From contig NC_044585.1 in the NCBI RefSeq assembly GCF_901933205.1, forward strand, positions 7,564,001 to 7,628,000: a stretch of DNA of 64,000 nt, written 5' to 3'. A program made the position numbers and the translations under genes. The DNA is from Camarhynchus parvulus. Taxonomy: Eukaryota; Chordata; Aves; Passeriformes; Thraupidae. Positions 12,641 to 26,100 of the stretch are shown here, one piece after another. How positions within the stretch are numbered: position 1 is the stretch's first letter; every line of letters begins with the position of its first letter. The notes beneath the pieces are model-generated. The model ran no database searches and had not been told where the DNA came from. It saw only the letters and a program-made list of their open reading frames with translations.

Positions 12641-15600
12641 GAACTGAATTAGGGCTCCTCAGAGAACAAGTCTTTAGAGGAAAGGAACGATACTTAGGCA
12701 AAGGCTGTGAGCACCTGCACCCGTTACAGCTCAATGCCTGTCAGTTATACAGTGCTCTGTAGCCTCGGGCATCTCCACTGTGACATCCTAATCTTCCTGA
12801 CCAGAGCTCCTTTTCTCTTAAACCAGGATGCTACTAGATGCTATTAAGCAGCTTTGGAAGAGACATGAATATATGGGGAAAACGTGTTCTGTGAACTGGT
12901 TTGATCTAACTTTGGTCATGAGCCTTATAACCTTGCTTGTGTCAACACCTGCTCATATTTTGCTATGAGGAATGCTTGCAGAGAAAGTCTTTTAGACAAG
13001 TGATTTTGAGATCAAATTTTGAATCTTTGGTTCATTACAAGTATCCCACTAAGTTTAGCTTCTCAGCTGTTCAATGCCACTGCTACTCTGCAGGTGATGG
13101 CAGAATTTCATCAATCCAGTAAAACACATATATGCTTAACTCAAATGCAACATTTTTTTCCTTTGGTGATTACCAACTGGTCTGAGAATGCTGCTGCACA
13201 AGTTCAAAGCACACACTACACAGTCTGTACTATCCCTCATCTACAGCACTCTAATTGCTACAGGATGTCCAAAAATTGTCCTGCTTTGATTAGTTGATTT
13301 CAAGGGCAGCATGAACCATTTCAACCCCATGTCCAGAAAACCCAAGAACCACACATGATAGCATCTCAGTCAACTCCAAAGTTTCTTATTGTTTACAGAT
13401 AACAAAGTACCAGTCTAAAAAGACTGAACTGAGGTTTGCAAGTATCCAGCAGCTACATCTAACATCTTCCCAAAAACTGCCAGTGTCCTGAGGCTTTCTG
13501 GTGAACACATGTGGTGAATTAATCAGACAAGAAAATTCCTCAGGATACTACTGTGTTCAGGCACACAAAGTCTTATCCATCATATATAGCACAGAGATGA
13601 AATGCAGACAGTAAAGGTATGAATCAGGCTACATTCCTGTAGAAAGCACTGCAGCCATGCCCACAGTGATGTAACTGTATGCCAATTTTCCATCATTCTG
13701 GTTGCAAACCTCTAAATATTCACACCAGAAGCATGGCATCTGGAAAGTATCTATAAATAAAGCAGTTAATTCCATTAAAATCTAGATGTGATACCACTTG
13801 AGTGTGTAACTCAGCAGCACTGTGTAAGGATCGCTAGTGCTTGCTGGATTTTTTATTATATTTTTGAAACACATACTAACTCCATAATCAAAAGCAATTC
13901 TGAGCACAAAACTGACCTCAAGGTCACAAGACTCTGGCAGACTGTTCCCTTTCATTGGAAATACACTGTACAGCCAGGACGTCAGCACATCCACACCGGA
14001 TGGGCCACAGGCTAATTAAAAAGCAGCTTTGGTGGTTGTATCTGTTCCTAGAGCAGGTTACTAAACCAAACTTTATAACAAGCAATGAAACTGAAGGTGC
14101 TACAGAAGCAGACAATTCCCACAAAAACAAAGCAGAGCTCAGAGTGATGAACAATTGTTTTACTCAACCTCAATGTCTTTGAGTTTCTGACCTGTGACAA
14201 GCTGAGAAAAGAGAGAACAGCTACAATCACCTGAAAACTATGCTGAAGCATAAGGTATTCTGAACTGGAACTCAAATATTTCTTCATGAAACTAAGTATC
14301 ATTGATCAAAGGGTTTTAAAACAAATTTTGGATACAGCAGTGCTTGAATTTCAGAATTAAACCATTGCCTCCCTGAAGGTATTTAATAAAACAAAGAGGC
14401 AGGGAACAAGCAGAGAGTATTTGGCTGTACCACTCACCAAATGGTATTGCAAAGACCTCCCACCCCGGTGTGATTCCTATCTCACACCCAAGTTACCATG
14501 GATTCATTGACATTTCTGCTCTTGCCCTGCATTCCCTGGCTTTCTAGAACTGCAGTTGGTCCTTTTGCATCATATAGGAAGGCTCTTGCAGTTTCATTTA
14601 TGTATTTGTTATAAAAAGGAGAAAGGACACCTTCTAAAATGTGACCAGCAGGTCATGGTGACTGGGGCTTGTGTTGACCATGAGTAGCTGTGATGCTGAA
14701 ATGCTGAGGCAGCAGGAAGTGAAAACACTGACCCTGTGTAGAAAACATCTCAGCTCAGGGTTTCCATTTGAATGCTCCTCTTCCAGCCATGCAAGCACTG
14801 CAGATGAGAAAGTTGCTCTTCACCAATTGTTCTGCTGCTGCAGCAGGAGCTGAACAGTTCCTGGAAAGGCAGCCCAGAACCCCAGGCTCCTGCCTGAGCC
14901 ACCTGCACAGGGACACCAGCACGGAGCCCCTCTGTTCTCTCACCCCACAAGGGATGGAGGAGAGCTGCCTTCCCACTGCAGAGCAACCACATGGCCCAGT
15001 ATATTCACATTTTAGCAGCCAGCTCAATCGCATCCAGGCTGAAACACGAAGTGAGGAGAGAAACCTCAGCCTACAGCAGATTTCCACCCATTTGCAGCTT
15101 TCACAGCAGAGCCCCCACACCTTCAGCATGTTATCAAAAGTTTTCTTTGGTGTGAGAGCTGACTTAGGATTGCATCTGTTGTTTTGCTAAATTAAAGTTG
15201 CATTTTTGCCTTCTGTTAGGACAGGAAAGAAACTAAGGATCTCTCTCGCCTATAATAACAAATCCCAATTAAAAAAAAAAGGTGACAAGGAAGAAATACA
15301 AGTGATGAAATTGAGTAAAACCCACCAACCTACAGAAACCCTTCCCTACTCTCTGGGTGAGCAGTGACTAGTTTTACCATCACCCAAAGAACTTACCCTC
15401 CCTAGACTATTTTATTCCAATATAGTTTAACATAGGGAAAACCACTTTGGGACTGATAAGCAATCAGGATGTTCCACTGAGCTGCATAATTAAATATTTA
15501 TGATGCTTCAAGATGACAGGCAGTGTTCTCTAATGCCAATAACACCCACAAAGTTGATGCAATCGATCCCTTCTCCTTAATCTTTCTTGTTCACCAACTA

Positions 15601-16339
15601 TCAAGGCCAACAAAACATGCTCATCTACAATTGCATTCTGCAGTGGCACTATTATTTTCTCTGCTACTCCCCTTACATGACATGGTTCTGGGTGCAGTGA
15701 AATATGAGACAAAACAAGAGAGTGTGAACCCTTTTTCTACCCACCCCCATGAGGAAGCAGGAAGAGGTGGGTTCCTCTGAGGAACAGCACAACAAGCACC
15801 AGTGCATGGGCAGCCCTCAGAAATGGACTATTTAAACCCTCTCTGTAATTATGAAACACCAGAAGTGCCCATTCTCACTGCACAAGACTATCAGAGAATT
15901 AAACAAAAATCAAAAGCAAATCCCCCAAGAGGCCCCACACTTAACCCCTGCTCACTGTGGTAGTTAGGTAAGGAGCCCTGATCCTAATCAGCTGTCTGCT
16001 TTAATCATCTTTTTGTTGGCTTTGGTAAAGGGAAAGAGAGTTAAAACAAGGCAATGGATTCTAAGGGAAGAGAGTCATGAGAGCAATAAACAATGTGAAA
16101 ACAGCTGAGACAGACAAGCAAATACCCTGCCCTGCTACACAAAGAAAGCTCCAGCACGTATATGACACAACTGCTTCAGGACAGTCTTAATCAAAAAGGT
16201 CCAGAAATAAAGACCAGATATTCTCAAAATCCTCTGCCTTTCCTCTTCAGCAGGATGTAATCCTTTCCAGGCTGGTGAATTCAAGATGGATTTAGGACAA
16301 GTTTTCATTTTAGCGTGCAAGGCCAGTGACAGTGAGGTT

Positions 16340-16740
16340 ATCCCAGCCCAAAAGCCAAGGAGCACTGGGAATTTCGGGGGATGTGTCTGTTTAACAATAG
16401 CGCCTTTCTAGTCAGATTAGAGCCCTGCTCCCCCCGGTGCCCCGGGCCGAGGGCAGCGGCAGGGAGATTAAAAACACGGGCAAAAATCACACACAAGTCA
16501 TATGTCCCGTCCCTCGAGGGGCTCACGGTGTCAGCTGGCTGTGCCTCCTGCAGCTGGGGGGTTTATGGAAATCAGGATCAGCCCGTCCCGCTCCGGCCAC
16601 AGGGACAAAGGGGCAGCGCTGCTGAGCCTCCGAGGCAGCCCCTCTGCCAAGGCCACTGCTCAGGCAGGGGGAAGCTCAGACAGAGAGGGCCCTTTGTGCT
16701 TGCTTATGGCTGTGGAGATGAGTGAAAATCCATGGGACTT
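16340..16740. promoter_or_regulatory. Intronic CpG-rich cluster, candidate regulatory element
   Basis: A local G+C and CpG peak (about 16390-16640) starts beside an AACAATAG SOX-like site (16393-16400). Overlapping ORFs on both strands here show no domain and are explained by the lack of TA-rich stops. Confidence 0.33.
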
Positions 16741-19700
16741 TTCATCCTAATTAAAAGCAGAGGTCATCTAAGAAGAAACAGACTTTCAGAAAAGGGAACT
16801 TCTAAAGGAAAATGTGTTGTAAGGAAGTTCATGGACTTCAATATTTGTAAAGCTGAAGTATGTAGTTTATTTATGTTTGTACTTCTGCTTAAGCTTTTCA
16901 TGGGACGTTTCAACAACCCTCAAAAGAGCTCCCACGGATCTGGAATAATATGTGTACTAATTACTCAGCTCAATTTGAGCTCATGGCTTATGGGACAGTC
17001 CCTGGAGCCAAGGGTCCAGCTCCTCAGCTGGCTTACAGCAACCTGGCTCCATCCCACACAGCACTAAGAGCAAACAAAACTCTATTTATTCAGTGACCTC
17101 AGCCTGTCCAGGTGAATTCAAGCATGGGGATAGTTTTTGTGAAGTGAGGCTATTTAGGAACATGGGAAAAGAAAACCAGAAGTTAAATGCTTTGGACTGA
17201 TACCCATCATTTTATTCCTGGCTCACTAAAACTCCTGGTATCTTACAGGGAAAACTTCTTTCAAAATACTTTACGCTTCTATTCCATATTATTATTTTTC
17301 TATCTTTTTAAATCCTTTGTGCTGTCATTGCATTTGCAGGCCACATCACTTTTTAATAGTTCCTTTTTCTTTTCTCTGTCTTCAAAGAAGATAGAGTATT
17401 GTTCCACCTGAAGAGGACCTATCTGCCATTCTTTTTCTTGTCCAGAAGAAAAAGACAATTAGAGTTCCTCTCTTATGCTTGGCATCATGGCAAAAGGAGA
17501 TTGATTGATACTTATTTTGGAATTAATACTCCTTTATTCATAAATCTTGTCCAGAAAGTCTCGCTCATATTGCCAGCCCACAGGCACACTATTGTAGGAA
17601 ATACATATTAAATTCAGTTTTATCATTTACCTTTGGCTCCAGCTCAAGGAGTTTTAGAGTCATAACAAGAGCCCTGTTTCCAATATTGATTTTTGGCACA
17701 GAAAAATGCTAATTTATCAGTGGTCCTAAAATACAATGAATTTTCCAGCCCAGCCAAGAAATGTTACCCATCTAGAGAAGATATTTTTCATTAGCGTGTG
17801 ACAGAGCAGCAGGTGGAAAAACCCTGTTTGTCACAATTCCAATGTGCCTCTGGTCACCGAGCGTGCTCCCACACCATGAGGGAAGCACGCTCAGGAATTC
17901 CCAAACAGAAGTATGACATGCTTCATTGCAATAATTTTTTGATCTTTATGTAGAAATTTATCCTTCTCAGGACATCTGTTTTTCCTTGGCCATCTCGAAG
18001 ATGTCAAGGTATGCAATCATCCCTGGGGTCCATGTGGGAAATGGTACTGACTCAAGGTCTGCACAGAAAAGATGCTGCTGAAGGTACTTTTCCAAGTGAT
18101 AATTTGGTTCCAACCTAACAGCACAAGAGCATCCTTGAAGCACAGAGTGGACTGGGGAATGCTCCTGGTGAGATCCTCAGTGAGCCCCTGTAACCTCTGC
18201 ACCACAGGCACAAACCTGCCCATGCTCACACCAAGGATTTCTGGCCTGAGAGCAGCCTCCTTAGCAGGCACCATCTGCTTCAGGGTTTCACAGACCTGCA
18301 CTGAGCTGGCACAAACTGAGAGAGGCCATGGAAAGAGGTTTACAGGGGATATAAACCTGCAGAGTCAACAGCTCCTCTGCTGATGATTTCCCAGCACTTT
18401 GCAGCCATTTGTACCTGTCCTCTCTCCTACTGAGGTGGGCACTATCTCTGTGCTGCAAACCAGGGGAATGCAGCTCACAACTGGCTGTCCCAGCAAGTGC
18501 ACTCATGGGCATGGTGGTTGTGAGCAGAGCAGCTCTTTTGGGCAACAGCCCCACTGTACAGCAACACTGAGTACAGGAGAGGAGTCCTGCATGGTTGTAA
18601 AGATCTTTGCCAGCAAAAATCCAAACTGGCTGGAAAGCCAGTTCCAAAAATGAACAAGATCATTTGAGAGAACAGCCAGGAAGGGGCAGACTGGGGTCCA
18701 GGCAGACAGTGTGGGGGGCTCAGGGTGCTCAAAGCCCACCCAGCCCTTGCCTGAGTCACCTCAGGTTCAGCTTCACCCGGGGGACGAGATAACTGTCCTC
18801 ATGCTACATCACCAAGCAGGAGGAATGAAGGTTGCAGATAGCACTGAGCTGACTCTGGATGGCCCAAGGGTCTCTGCAAGCCTTATGGTGTTCTGCACAT
18901 TTCTCTCTATCCACGAGCTCCAGCCTGAGTTATCTGAGACACTGGTTTCCTGCACTCAACAAGGAAGATGTAAAATCAACAGAATTTGATCAGCTGCCAG
19001 GGATTTGACTAGGCTACAAAGACTTTGATATTTTACAGAAGCTCAGAATAAAAATCAGCTGCTGCTGTAGCCAAGTGTATGTTACTGTTTTTATTTAAAA
19101 AAAAAAACCCTTTCAAGAACAAATAAAACCAAACAAAGACGTCTCATCCTCCTGTACTTTTGTTCCAAGGCACACTCAGACAGGTTGGCTCACTGGCTAT
19201 CCATTTGCCATATGCTTTCAAGTTTATTCTTTCATTCACTCCCATATTTTAGCCCCTTCCAGTTCAGAAGACGAACAGCTGCACAGATGCTCTATAAATA
19301 AACTACATAATTTATTGGAAGAGGTTTTTTGTTTATTTTTTTAAGCTACCACATACTCTCCAGCTCTATCTTTTTCCATCCTCTCTATGAAACTGAGTCA
19401 AATTCAGCTGCAGCTTGGGTTTGTCTCTACAGTGTGCTCAACCTTATAAACAACTGCAACTTTTTAGCCATTAATAACAAACTGTATGTATTATCTTATA
19501 TTCATTGTAACTACTTTATAACTATGTTTGGTTCTAAGTTAACTACCAGAAAAAAAACTTGACAAACATCCACAGGGTGGATATGTATCAGTGATGTATA
19601 GAAACCTCAACTAGTTCTAACTCTGATTCTCTGTGTACTTTTTAACAAATCAGTGCATTTTCAGGTAGACAGGCCTCTCATCCTGTAACCAAAAAGAGAA

Positions 19701-22700
19701 TCTGTTTTGTCTGCTCAGAAGACAGACAGACCTCTCTGACTAAGATCACTAATCTCGTTTGTGCATGCAGGAAATGTGACAAATGGCTGGAGTAGTTTAT
19801 CACACAAATGTAACCATCAAGTCATAGAGGGAATGAGATATTAACCTCCATAAACAAACTCGTGTTCCATTTCTCAGCACAGCGGAAGTATACATTAATG
19901 AGATAAGGATATGAAACACATGCTGCTGAGGAGAGAAAGCTGCAGCAGCAGTACAGACATAGAAATGTCTTGTCCTATCCCAGAAAAAGTAAATGCCATT
20001 TGAAAATTAATTTTGGGAAATAGTGTTTTAAGAGATTTTGGCCGTGGTACGTACAAGAGACTGAAACTATGTGCCAGGTCACTGTTACTGCTGGTTTTGA
20101 GGCTTAAATTAAATCTAGGTGCAACTGGAGCTCATCAGATGTAACTTCAAAATGAGACCAAAATTTCACCTAATGTTCCATGGGAAGCCTGAAGTCAAGG
20201 AAGTTGCTGGAATATCCAACACTTAGGAGTTAGTTATTTAGACACTTGCATTTAGTTTTCTTCCTGCCTCTAGCTCCAGAGTCTGCACTTCGTGGACAAG
20301 GCATTTGCTGAGGTTTTTCAGCAGTGAGCCTGCTCTGACTGCCTGGACAGGCCTTGATGGCTCAGCTGGATGAGCCAAACCTTGGACTGAGATTTTTTCA
20401 TGCAAGATTCCTACTGTAGGTTTTAAGTTCTCTCTTGGCAAATGCTCATTTCCTTAAAATGTGCATTTTCTACACATGTTTCTGAAATCAAGCATCTCTG
20501 CAAGGACAGCTGACGCAAGTGAATGGAGAAGAGTGGGGATTCAGAACGAGGTAATTAAAATTGAGCACGCACAAAATAGTTTGTGGTATTTAAACAGCTG
20601 CTCATGAAACCCAGTACAAGAACTTCACCAAGTAACGATACAGATCGTCATTCCACAAGTCTTCCACAACACAAGCCATCAGCACAGCTATCAGGAGGAA
20701 CACCCAGCACAGCAGTGTCTCCAGCATTCCTCCTGCTGCCACGGCTTTCACCATGTCTGGGGAACAACCCGTCCCATGTAAACAGGGGCAGAGCCAAAAC
20801 AGTGACATAAAGTTTCACAGACAGCTGCTTTCGTGAGAAAATGAGAGCTCTTATAGATGTTATGGACAACTCCTGCTGTGGGGCCAGTTGTCTGGATCTG
20901 GTGGTTTGAACATCTCTGTGCCACCTGCAAGAATCAGCTTCCCATGGGAGTTTGGGCCAATGGAAGTGGCAGTCTCTGACTTTTGCTAAATCCACTTAGA
21001 GCAGTGTCAGAGTCTTGGGGGAGACAATGAGCTTCAAGAGCTGGCACATGGTGAGGCAGAAGACAGTCTAACAGGGAAAATGACAATCCATAAAGAAAAG
21101 CAATGCCATTTCACACTACTCATGATCTCAAAATACTGCCCTGGCATGCAGAAAGCTCTTACCTCCCTTGAGAAGTTATGGGTTGGCAAAATAAGACAAC
21201 TTTGTCCCCACACATGCACAGAGAAGGAGCTAATAATTTTCTCAAAATCATTTCTCTGAGAAACAAAAGTAAATTTCTGAATAGCCAGCAATGGAAGAAA
21301 ACAGTCCTATGATTTATTGGCCTTGAGACTCTGAGAAGAATTCTTTGGCCTTTTTCCATTACGATTTTGCAACCTATGTTATAGCCACTGGGAAATTGTT
21401 TGTTCCCAAACCAGGCACTCAGTCATAAAATCTGTGAAGATGATTCATTATTATTTATGTGGTGCCATGGGCATGCATGGCATTTTACAGACAAATAGAA
21501 GATAAAGCATCTGCCTTTAGAAGCTTAGGTGAATCTGATTCTCCAAGTGTATGGAAAGCAGCACTTAATGGGTCCTAGAGCAAACATTCCTCATCCCTCA
21601 ATGAATTAAGCAATGATACTCACCTGGGATACTGCAGGATACTCAGTAAACATATAACTACTGTCTAAAAATTCATGACATTATTTCATTAAAATTCTGA
21701 GACTATTCAAGTCGTAAGTTATTTTGTAATGGTTTTATGATGAAAATGTACTTAATCTTGTATTATGAATTTCTGATAATATGCACGATAGCATGGGGCA
21801 ATGTTGCCATGAAACTGGACCATAAATTCTGCACTGCCTGGCAATTTTTTCTCTTTGTGCACTGGGTAGAAGCTCAGCAAGTTCCATCACCCTAAACTTA
21901 CAACATAAATTATTGAAAGTAAATAATTCTGGTGATTATAGTAAAAAGAAATGTGTTCCAGGCCTCCACATCAACTTCCTGAAGTACATCAAATCCACCC
22001 TTGTTCTGGTTCTATAGAGAATGAGCAGCTTTAGCTCTTGGTATGAAACAGTTTGGGACCACTCACCTAGAAGGCAAAACTTTATCATGGCAGAGGTTGT
22101 GACAACAGCAATTACTGTTCAATCAGTGTAGGCAGGAGTTGTTTGCTGGACTGAGAGATCCATGTTCAGATTTGCATACACCTTCATCTAGAACCTCTGC
22201 ACTCCACATGACTTACTGTCTGAACAACCAGGGTATCATATCTCCCCACCATACATTTGTTTTGAGAGTCAGATATAATGTGATTCCAGGAATTTTCATG
22301 TTGACTTTGCTAAGCCTCTCACAACCTCTCCTATTTCTGTATTACTCAGTCATGTCTGTGCCTGCCTTTTTGGACAGCTGAGCAGAAAATGTACCCGAAA
22401 CAAACAAATTAATCCACCTCTATATGAAGAAATGTCATTATTGCACACACAGATAAGGTACATATGAACAGAAAAGGACAATTAAACATGTCTGGTACAT
22501 TGCACACACAGGCAGATGGTCCTGACCCTGTAACACCACCCTCAAACATTGTGGCACTCCTGTGAAGGAAACATCAGCAACACCCTCCCCTGAAAACAAG
22601 CAAGCTTGTTTTGTAACTCAGAGGCTTGTAAATAAGAGAATATTGACTTTCTTGTTGTTCACAATGGTGAGGGCTGCAATTCTTTGTAAAATGGGAGTAA

Positions 22701-23070
22701 TTGTGTATTTGATTCTTGTATTTAATACACAAATGAAAATGTGTATGGGGGAGGGAGGAGAGGAGTGAAGCATCTCCTGCTGGTGTTGAAAACTCTCTCC
22801 ACTCAGGTCTTGTAATTCTCCAGAGGTGACTAACTAGCTGCAATACACCATCGACTGACCAAAAAACCCCTCCCTAGAAGTAAAATATTAAATTAAGAAG
22901 CCCCCAGGCTCTTAATGCACTCCCACATGTCAGGGCTGTCCCCTGCCAGGTGCATGACAGCCCTGTGCTCTCACCCTGTTTCTGTTCTGCATTTCTTCCA
23001 TGGGGCTGTGCAATAGGTAGTGTAAACCTCTGCAATCAACATCAACAGAAGTGAAAGAATTAGCTGTAAA

Positions 23071-23079
23071 ATGACTTAC
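23071..23079 (-). other. 5' splice site of microexon B
   Basis: The minus strand reads TCC|gtaagtcat, a strong GTAAGT donor in phase 0 after the Ser codon. Confidence 0.88.
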
Positions 23080-23115
23080 GGAGTAGCCTCTTCCTGAAAG
23101 CGATTGAGCAGAACT
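23080..23115 (-). CDS. FBRSL1: FBRSL1 36-nt microexon (exon B)
   Basis: Seen: minus-strand acceptor ttcctcccacag, 36 nt coding for SSAQSLSGRGYS, then donor gtaagtca. It joins exon A (ending RDRLSD) without a shift, giving RLSDSSAQSLSGRGYS. Known from memory: human FBRSL1 continues RLSDSSAQAVSGRGYSCDSESD at this place, and AUTS2 has [22 protein letters not shown]. The match in sequence, order, strand and phase makes this exon almost certain although it has only 12 codons. It is phase 0 at both ends, so skipping it keeps the frame. A possible branch point (cttac, A at 23142) lies 27 nt before the exon. The frame stays open into both flanking introns, so a gene finder could wrongly extend it. 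The following exon, expected to start CDSESD, was not found at lower coordinates and probably lies beyond position 1. Confidence 0.9.
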
Positions 23116-23145
23116 CTGTGGGAGGAAACAATATGCCACAGTAAG
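23116..23145 (-). other. 3' splice site and possible branch point of microexon B
   Basis: The minus strand reads cattgtttcctcccacag-type sequence before AGT (the exact last bases are tttcctcccacag). The pyrimidine tract is shorter than that of exon A. A cttac branch-point-like site lies 27 nt upstream. A weaker tract with a 36-nt exon is typical of regulated microexons, but regulation is inferred. Confidence 0.75.
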
Positions 23146-26100
23146 TAATGCAAGAGATTCTGTGTAATGTAAGATAAGAATCATTTTGCTATTCCCTCCC
23201 CCAGCCCAGTATTCCTTAGGGGAAAACTCCACAACCTCAAATGATCTCCTGATACTCTGTGTGCTGCCACAGGAGTAACAGGCAGAGAGCACTTCCAGGT
23301 GAGGGCTCTGGGGCTATTTCAGGCAGGGTTTCATAAGCCAGAGCAGGGCTTCAACAGCTCCTCCTGACCAAGGTAAAAGCTCTCAGCGTGGGACACGTCT
23401 TCACAGCAGCAGGACACACACTTTGAACCATCCCTCTTCAGGACACGACGGCGCCTCCCTGGGAACAGCACGCACATGTGAGGATGCTCTCCAGAACCAG
23501 GCTTGCACATTGTGCCTCATTGACTCCAACTCTCAATCATGTAACCAAATATCCCACTTTCCATTCCCCTCCATGAATCTGTGAGCCTCCAGCCTTCACT
23601 GCTGCAGCATTACCATATGACAACTCTATCTGAAATAACAATAGCAGCAAAGCACTAATTTATCATCTCTCAGAGCTTTAATAAGCACTCTGTCCCTTTT
23701 GAATAAGTTAAATTACATTGTTTACTCCTGCTCTTCATTTCAGCTCCTCCTGCTCCTTTCTCTACCACATCCTTACCTCTTTCACATGCTGCCAAATCAT
23801 TTGGTTCTTTTCCTTCTCATTACACCAGCTCCAGTCACTTGGATCCCTTTCCTCTCTCTACAACCAAAGACTGTTGAGCTGCTGGGTTTTTGCTGGCAGT
23901 GGCTTTCTCCAAGCAGCTAAATGAATTCCACCTCTAGCTCCAGCTGCTGCTATATGCCTTCTTTTCAGAAATTAAAAAGGAGCCAGGAACACACGACACC
24001 ACATAACCCAGCAAGTACTCTGCAGGCCAATTTCCAAGTGTGATTTATAATCATGATGCCCTCACTACATGATTTTATTAAACAAGATCCAGGGAGTCTT
24101 AGCAGTCCTGTTTCTAAGACTGATGTTCTAGTGGCTACCAAAAATACTGAATTGTTGCAGGCTGATGGTGAGGATTATTTTGTCTTTTTGCAGCAGTGCC
24201 AGAAGTTATCACGTTACTAAATCAGCACAGCACAATACCCCAAAGAGATTGATGCAAACTGATTGCAAATACTTGTAATTTTTCACCAGCAAGATAACAG
24301 TCCCTTTGTACTAGCAGTTTGAAAGCCTTTTGATCAGAGGATACCTAGATATACACAGGAAACCTTTTCCAGACTCCTGCTCTCAGTGGAAGACACAATT
24401 GTCTTGTTGCTCTGCCCATGCAAGCTCTGTGCCACTGGCTTGCACCTGCCTCTGACACCAGACAGGCAATTCTCCAGCCAAGTGCCCATTGAGAAGAGCT
24501 CCCAAAGCCAAGAAGAAACAAGAGCAAAGTCCTGCAATTATGTGGGTGTGGGAGGAGGGCTCCCTGTTAACCCTCTCAGCGCCACACAGAAGGAAAAGAT
24601 GTGACCCAGCTCTTACAGACAGGTCTGCAGCCAAGGAGTGACTGGGTGCCAGTCCTCACCCCTGGCATGCTACACCTGCACCTCTGTGCTGCTGGAAAGG
24701 GACAGCTTCCACAGGAGAGCCTGAGGCAGCAGCACCACTGATAACAGCATCTGAATTCCCCCCTTCTGCATCCTGAACACAGATTTGGCCACCGCCTTCA
24801 AATATTGCAAAAAAAGGGAGGGTTTATTTATAAACCTCCTAAATATAAACTGCCCAGAAATAAAGCTACAGACCAGTGAAATGAAGGGCAGTAGCATTTA
24901 CCTCTATTTTTGAGAAATTACCACAAAATCATCCCTCTCTCTACGTACTCTATGCCCCAAAGTACTCACGGAATTCAGCCTTGTGTAGAAATAAGGTCAA
25001 TAACAATATCCTGCTATCTACAGAAGTATGTCAAACAGCTGAACACAATTATGTGTTCCAACACTTTGGAGAGCTTGACCAGGCAGTTCACCTAAAGTAA
25101 ACACAGAAATGATGTGGAGGCAAATTACCTGCTTGGAAAGGCAGGAGGAGGAAAGGAAAAAGGGTGCAAGTTCTCACTCCAGCCCTCCATCAACTGAGAT
25201 TTAACCAAGAATGACAAGGTCTAACAAATTGGAAATAATAAGCAAAAACAGAAACAAGAGGTTTCATTAGAAGCTTCTCTCTAGGGAAACAGCCTCAGAG
25301 CATTTTCACTCTCACAGTTATTTTCCATCTATGAGCTTTGTGCACACGCAAAATGTTTTCCTGGGATGAAGCAGACTCTTGGACAACAAACTCAAGCACA
25401 CTAACAACAGACCTGATTTTCTTAAGACAACTTTCAGGCATCCCAAGCTGTCCAAGAACCCCAGGAATCTGCAGACCACTGATTTAAAACCACTGAGTAG
25501 AAAACAATAAAACCAGTTGTTGGGTAAAGTGTTACATCAGAAATAATGAAAACTGAACGGCAATTGACTCTGGTATTTTTCACATCCAAGAGCCTCTTCT
25601 CTCTTAAAAGTTTTAACATCAAATTTCCTGAAAAATCAGTGGTGAAAAAGGGCGGGGTTTTCCCCCCTCCCTCAGAATTTTTCTTGCATATATAAAATTA
25701 GTAACTGGTGAATACTTTGGAGTCAACTCGTAAAATCTTTTCCAACAATTAGGTTTATGCATAACCATGCCCCACATTCTCCAGGGCTGTTTGCATGCAT
25801 TTTTCTGCACATCTAACAAACTACTATTGCTTTTTTGGTTAGCTGGGAACACTGCAGCTCTTTAGGCAGATCCATACCAATTGTCACATGTAGCAATTCT
25901 GAAAAACCCAGCTAATATCAGCTACAAGTGCCAGAGCAGAACGGTTTGCATGCAACTGTGATGGATGTTCCTAAAGAAAAAAATCTTTGGGGGTTAACAC
26001 AAACACAGCTCAGTCCCTATGTCTCTATATCAAGATCAAATAATGAGAAAAGTAATCAATTGTGGCTGCAAATATAAGAAATCTTAGTGGAAGTTTAACT

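Larger units (their letters stand above)
1..23079 (-). other. FBRSL1: FBRSL1 intron downstream of microexon B (5' part only)
   Basis: The donor is at 23079. The acceptor was not found, so the intron continues past the left edge and is longer than 23 kb. I looked for the expected next exon (CDSESD-type, preceded by ag|TGYGAY on the minus strand) and did not see it. Contents: candidate regulatory blocks at 2850-3260, 5260-5735, 12430-12640 and 16340-16740; a MIR-like remnant near 11522-11590; purine-rich tracts at 5208-5251, 8951-8997 and 10084-10130; homopolymer runs near 6189, 15270 and 19097. The remainder, including 17000-23000, is unique-looking AT-rich sequence in which I recognise nothing. 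Confidence 0.75.

Noticed and set aside
1..23000. Search for the next exon (CDSESD type)
   Set aside because: No minus-strand ag|TGYGAY with an acidic Ser/Asp continuation and donor was seen. It probably lies left of the window.
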